Source: Bdellovibrionales bacterium
GTDB lineage: Bacteria; Bdellovibrionota; Bdellovibrionia; Bdellovibrionales; Bdellovibrionaceae
Assembly (NCBI GenBank): GCA_016713585.1
Contig: JADJOV010000002.1
Coordinates: 62,001 to 126,000, forward strand
Length of the DNA: 64,000 bases
Reading direction: 5' to 3'
Part shown: positions 61,977 to 64,000 of the stretch, piece after piece
Layout of the letters: the number at the start of each line of letters is the position of its first letter
Position numbering within the stretch: position 1 is the first letter of the stretch
Translations under genes and position numbers: made by a program
Notes under the pieces: generated by a model
Seen by the model: only the letters and a program-made list of their open reading frames with translations
What the model was told of the DNA's origin: nothing
Database searches by the model: none

Positions 61977-62459
61977 TTAAAAAAAAGAGCCTAAACCGAA
62001 CTGAAAATACCCGCTGCCACCACCAGAGTTTAGGGAAAAATATCCATATCCTGGATTTGGGATTATAAAAAAACCTGCTCCATAGTAGGCTCCACCAACT
62101 CCGACCCCTGCTGAGGCTCCAGAGTTAGTGACCACAGACGCGGATGATCCCGCCCCAATTTGCACATAGGGTCGGAATACCCGATCTCTAAAGAGATATT
62201 TGAGATTTATATCCCCAAGAAGACTAATTGATTTAGTCTCTTGATTTGTCGTCGAGTCAGTCCCCTTGCTCTGCTGAACTCCGCCAATGCCGACCTCAAA
62301 CGCAACCTTCGAGCCAAGTCTCATAAAATTCAAACCCACAAGTGCGCCAGGTGGATTGTTGTAACCCAAATTCCAGCTCCACCCAAGCGCCCATGATCTC
62401 TCAGAGAATAACGCTAAAAACAAACTCACAAATATCGTTAAACAGATTTTCTCATTCAT
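61977..62459 (-). CDS. Small exported Gly/aromatic-rich barrel-like protein
   Basis: Unrecognised. I start at Met 62459 (MNEKICLTIFVSLFLALFSE), giving a cleavable signal with AxA-like WA, instead of the longer frame to 62483. The 160-residue product then alternates short beta-type strands (NFMRLGSKVAFEVGIGG) with Gly/Ala/Ser loops and ends in a Phe, suggesting an 8-stranded outer-membrane barrel. Near its end, Gly/Tyr-rich text (YYGAGFFIIPNPGYGYFSL) is prominent. It is convergent with the kinase-like gene. Confidence 0.55.
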   Translation of the reverse strand: MNEKICLTIFVSLFLALFSERSWALGWSWNLGYNNPPGALVGLNFMRLGSKVAFEVGIGGVQQSKGTDSTTNQETKSISLLGDINLKYLFRDRVFRPYVQIGAGSSASVVTNSGASAGVGVGGAYYGAGFFIIPNPGYGYFSLNSGGGSGYFQFGLGSFF

Positions 62460-62747
62460 AGGAAGACTATCATTTGAAGACAATATATTTTCAAGTATTT
62501 AGTATTACGCAAAACAAGGGAAGACTCTGTGTGCCGCTCCAACATCTCAACTTAACTCATATGGCGAGATAAGACTGCTCATGTCTACTATGCAAATTAG
62601 CCCAAAGTAGCTTTTGAATGTCCTATGCGCATATTTTGTCACCGAGTGATCCATGGTCATCCCAAATCGAGACGATACCTACGGATAACTTTAAACTGAG
62701 TCTGGCTAGACAAATGGTCCGATTGGTACGTCCTCGAAAAGCTTGCA

Positions 62748-62773
62748 ACATGATATCATTGTTGATATCATGT
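62748..62773 (+). promoter_or_regulatory. Palindromic operator of the hicAB locus
   Basis: Perfect inverted repeat ACATGATATCA, TTGT, TGATATCATGT. It lies 5 bases before the hicA ATG (62779). HicB ribbon-helix-helix proteins typically bind such operators to autoregulate the locus. Confidence 0.6.
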
Positions 62774-62778
62774 CTTTG

Positions 62779-62899
62779 ATGAGTAGGACCGAGAAGCTAA
62801 TAGCAAAACTGATGAATGGAACAATTTCCGCTTGCAACTCATTCGAAAGATTTAAAGCCGTATCAGGTAAAGCAGATCTCGAGGGCATTGGAGGAATAA
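62779..62899 (+). pseudogene. hicA: HicA mRNA-interferase remnant with internal deletion
   Basis: ATG 62779 opens MSRTEKLIAKLMNGTISA, the start of HicA of the LATHSKDLKPYQ type. In another frame, 62837-62899 reads LATHSKDLKPYQVKQISRAL and ends EE, the family C-terminus. The middle (about 45 residues, including the GSH catalytic histidine) is missing, and the deletion shifted the frame, so the visible single frame instead runs on as CNSFERFKAVS and joins hicB. TAA 62897-62899 overlaps the hicB start (TAATG), the normal layout. Confidence 0.7.
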
Positions 62900-63261
62900 T
62901 GGCATTGCCGAAAAAAGTGAAAGAACTGATCCCTTACTACTCTTATAGTGTTCATTTTTCAGATGAAGATGAGGCTTACGTTGTGTCGGTCGCAGAGCTT
63001 GCAGGTTGCATGACCCACGGTGATTCTGCTGCCGAGGCCTTGGAGATGGCGCACGAGGCCGTCGAAGGTCATCTCGAAGTTTTGATTTCTCAGAAGCAAG
63101 AGATCCCTGAGCCAATATCAAAAATTAAAGCAAGCGGTGACTTTCTTGTTAGAAGTAACCCTGAGCTCCATCAACGACTGATCCGCAAATCTCACGAAGA
63201 AGGCTACAAGAGTTTAAATAAATTCGTGGTCGATAAACTGGAAGAGCTCGTTGAGAAGTGA
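62899..63261 (+). CDS. hicB: HicB-family antitoxin
   Basis: Antitoxin to HicA. ATG 62899 gives MALPKKVKELIPYYSYSVHF; DEDEAYVVSVAELAGCMTHG and GDSAAEALEMAHEAVEGHLE are the HicB alpha/beta fold (partial RNase H-like). After a KASGDFLVR linker, a ribbon-helix-helix end (LHQRLIRKSHEEGYKSLNKF) provides DNA binding. The open frame continues upstream into the damaged hicA, but the internal ATG is the natural start. At 120 residues it is intact, so it may act only as a repressor. Confidence 0.82.
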   Translation: MALPKKVKELIPYYSYSVHFSDEDEAYVVSVAELAGCMTHGDSAAEALEMAHEAVEGHLEVLISQKQEIPEPISKIKASGDFLVRSNPELHQRLIRKSHEEGYKSLNKFVVDKLEELVEK

Positions 63262-63496
63262 TCGACGGGTTTATCGCTATCACTTCGAGTTTTGCCGAGC
63301 GAATGCCTCGTTGGCCCCGATCAGTTCCGTGACGCGAGGCCAGCTCTAGATCCGACAAAGTTGTGCCGTCAAAATGGCACGTTTACTTGCGCGAGGGCAC
63401 GAGACGATTACCACATCAGCCGTCTTCCCATCTGGCTGAGAAAACGGCTGAAAAAGGGCTCTTAATCACCCTTCGATGGGACCACAAAATTTCACC

Positions 63497-64000
63497 TCAC
63501 AACAATAGAAAATCCACCAATAGCTGCGAAGCATTGACTCCCCTGGGTTCCATATAAGGTGCCGTTGAGTTGCCGCCACTCCAGCCGTGGCCCATCCCTT
63601 CAACCATGATCTTTTTGACGATGACTGATTTTCCAAAAAGAGTTTCCGTCACAGCTGCATTGAACTTACGATCATTTTGCTCGATTCTGGAACTACGAGT
63701 TGTGACTTGAGTCGGCAATCCACCAGACTTGATCCATAAAATTCCATTGATTTTAATCATCTGCTCGTTCGTCCGATCCGCATTAATGGTCCCCACATAG
63801 GGATCCTTGGTTCCTTGAATGACAATCACTCGGAGGAGCTTTGAAGTTGGTGGTGAACATTGGACTGCCCTTTCCGCCGATTCATCGAGGTCCTGAGTTG
63901 ATCCGTTCTTCATCGCAGTGTGACCTTCCTCTTCAGTTTGGGCGGCTCGATATTCTAGCCCGGAGTGAAGAAGACCGCCTGCAAAAACATCAGAATAGCA
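63497..64000 (-). CDS. PHB-depolymerase/LpqC-type secreted esterase, C-terminal part (partial)
   Basis: The frame continues past the window edge (about 168 codons seen). Upstream text CYSDVFAGGLLHSG resembles the region after the nucleophile. The catalytic Asp lies in VIQGTKDPYVGTINADR and the catalytic His in GMGHGWSGGNSTAP, followed by PRGVNASQLLVDFL, as in alpha/beta-hydrolase esterases of the LpqC/PHB-depolymerase family. The N-terminus, including the lipase box, is outside. Its internal ATG at 63913 is not the true start. Confidence 0.75.
   Translation of the reverse strand, partial: CYSDVFAGGLLHSGLEYRAAQTEEEGHTAMKNGSTQDLDESAERAVQCSPPTSKLLRVIVIQGTKDPYVGTINADRTNEQMIKINGILWIKSGGLPTQVTTRSSRIEQNDRKFNAAVTETLFGKSVIVKKIMVEGMGHGWSGGNSTAPYMEPRGVNASQLLVDFLLL

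Noticed and set aside
62484..62747. Extra gene between the barrel protein and hicA
   Set aside because: No frame with a start and coding character is visible; only the operator side is informative.
63262..63496. Gene after hicB
   Set aside because: Frames here lack family signal and ribosome sites; a short plus-strand frame overlaps the esterase end.

Overview
The window reads as chromosome of a Bdellovibrionota-like bacterium (Bdellovibrio relatives). The support is gene content, not a search: a TIGR02147/DUF4423-type regulator, an ordered flagellar rod/hook block ending in csrA-fliW, pilMNOPQ next to a prepilin peptidase, several lipoproteins and barrel-like envelope proteins, and a cinA-recA pair. 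No plasmid, phage, IS or CRISPR structure is visible.

Layout. 1-4712 (+): a group-3-type [NiFe]-hydrogenase locus (end of the small subunit, hoxH-like large subunit, hoxW-like endopeptidase, hypA, hypB, hypC, hypE; no hypD or hypF in view). 4754-8711: envelope proteins, a FliG-C-like protein and a VWA lipoprotein. 8703-14019 (-): one rRNA operon in the order promoter, tRNA-Ala, 16S, tRNA-Ile, 23S, 5S, terminator. 14101-37368, almost all (-): rarA, pilQPONM, pilD, an ABC exporter, a PhnD-like binding protein, carB, a hypothetical, carA, pyrB, three tandem signal peptidase I genes, lepA, metK and hpf. 37579-44176 (+): pgpA, cinA, recA, a repeat coiled-coil protein, a glycosyltransferase with a sugar epimerase, and a DUF4423 regulator. 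44186-50883: glutathione peroxidase, a secreted Cys/Gly-rich protein with a lytic transglycosylase, MNT/HEPN remnants, lysC and an MltD-like transglycosylase. 51142-61377 (+): flgF, G, A, H, I, J, M, N, K, L, csrA, fliW. 61381-64000: a P-loop kinase-like protein, a small barrel protein, a damaged hicA with intact hicB, and the end of a PHB-depolymerase-like esterase.

How it works together. Hydrogenase and Hyp proteins form one maturation unit. pilM-Q plus pilD build type IV pili. flgF-L build the distal rod, P/L rings and hook-filament junction, with FlgM, FlgN, CsrA and FliW controlling late export and flagellin. pyrB-carA-carB start pyrimidine synthesis.

A caution governs the annotation. 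About 25 single-base indels or nonsense changes interrupt genes, including recA, carB, pyrB, pilM, pilQ, lepB and flgF/H/K, mostly in homopolymers. Sequence error is the simplest explanation, so I give joined coordinates for these genes and mark each break. True decay is better supported for hicA and the HEPN gene, where many codons are missing.
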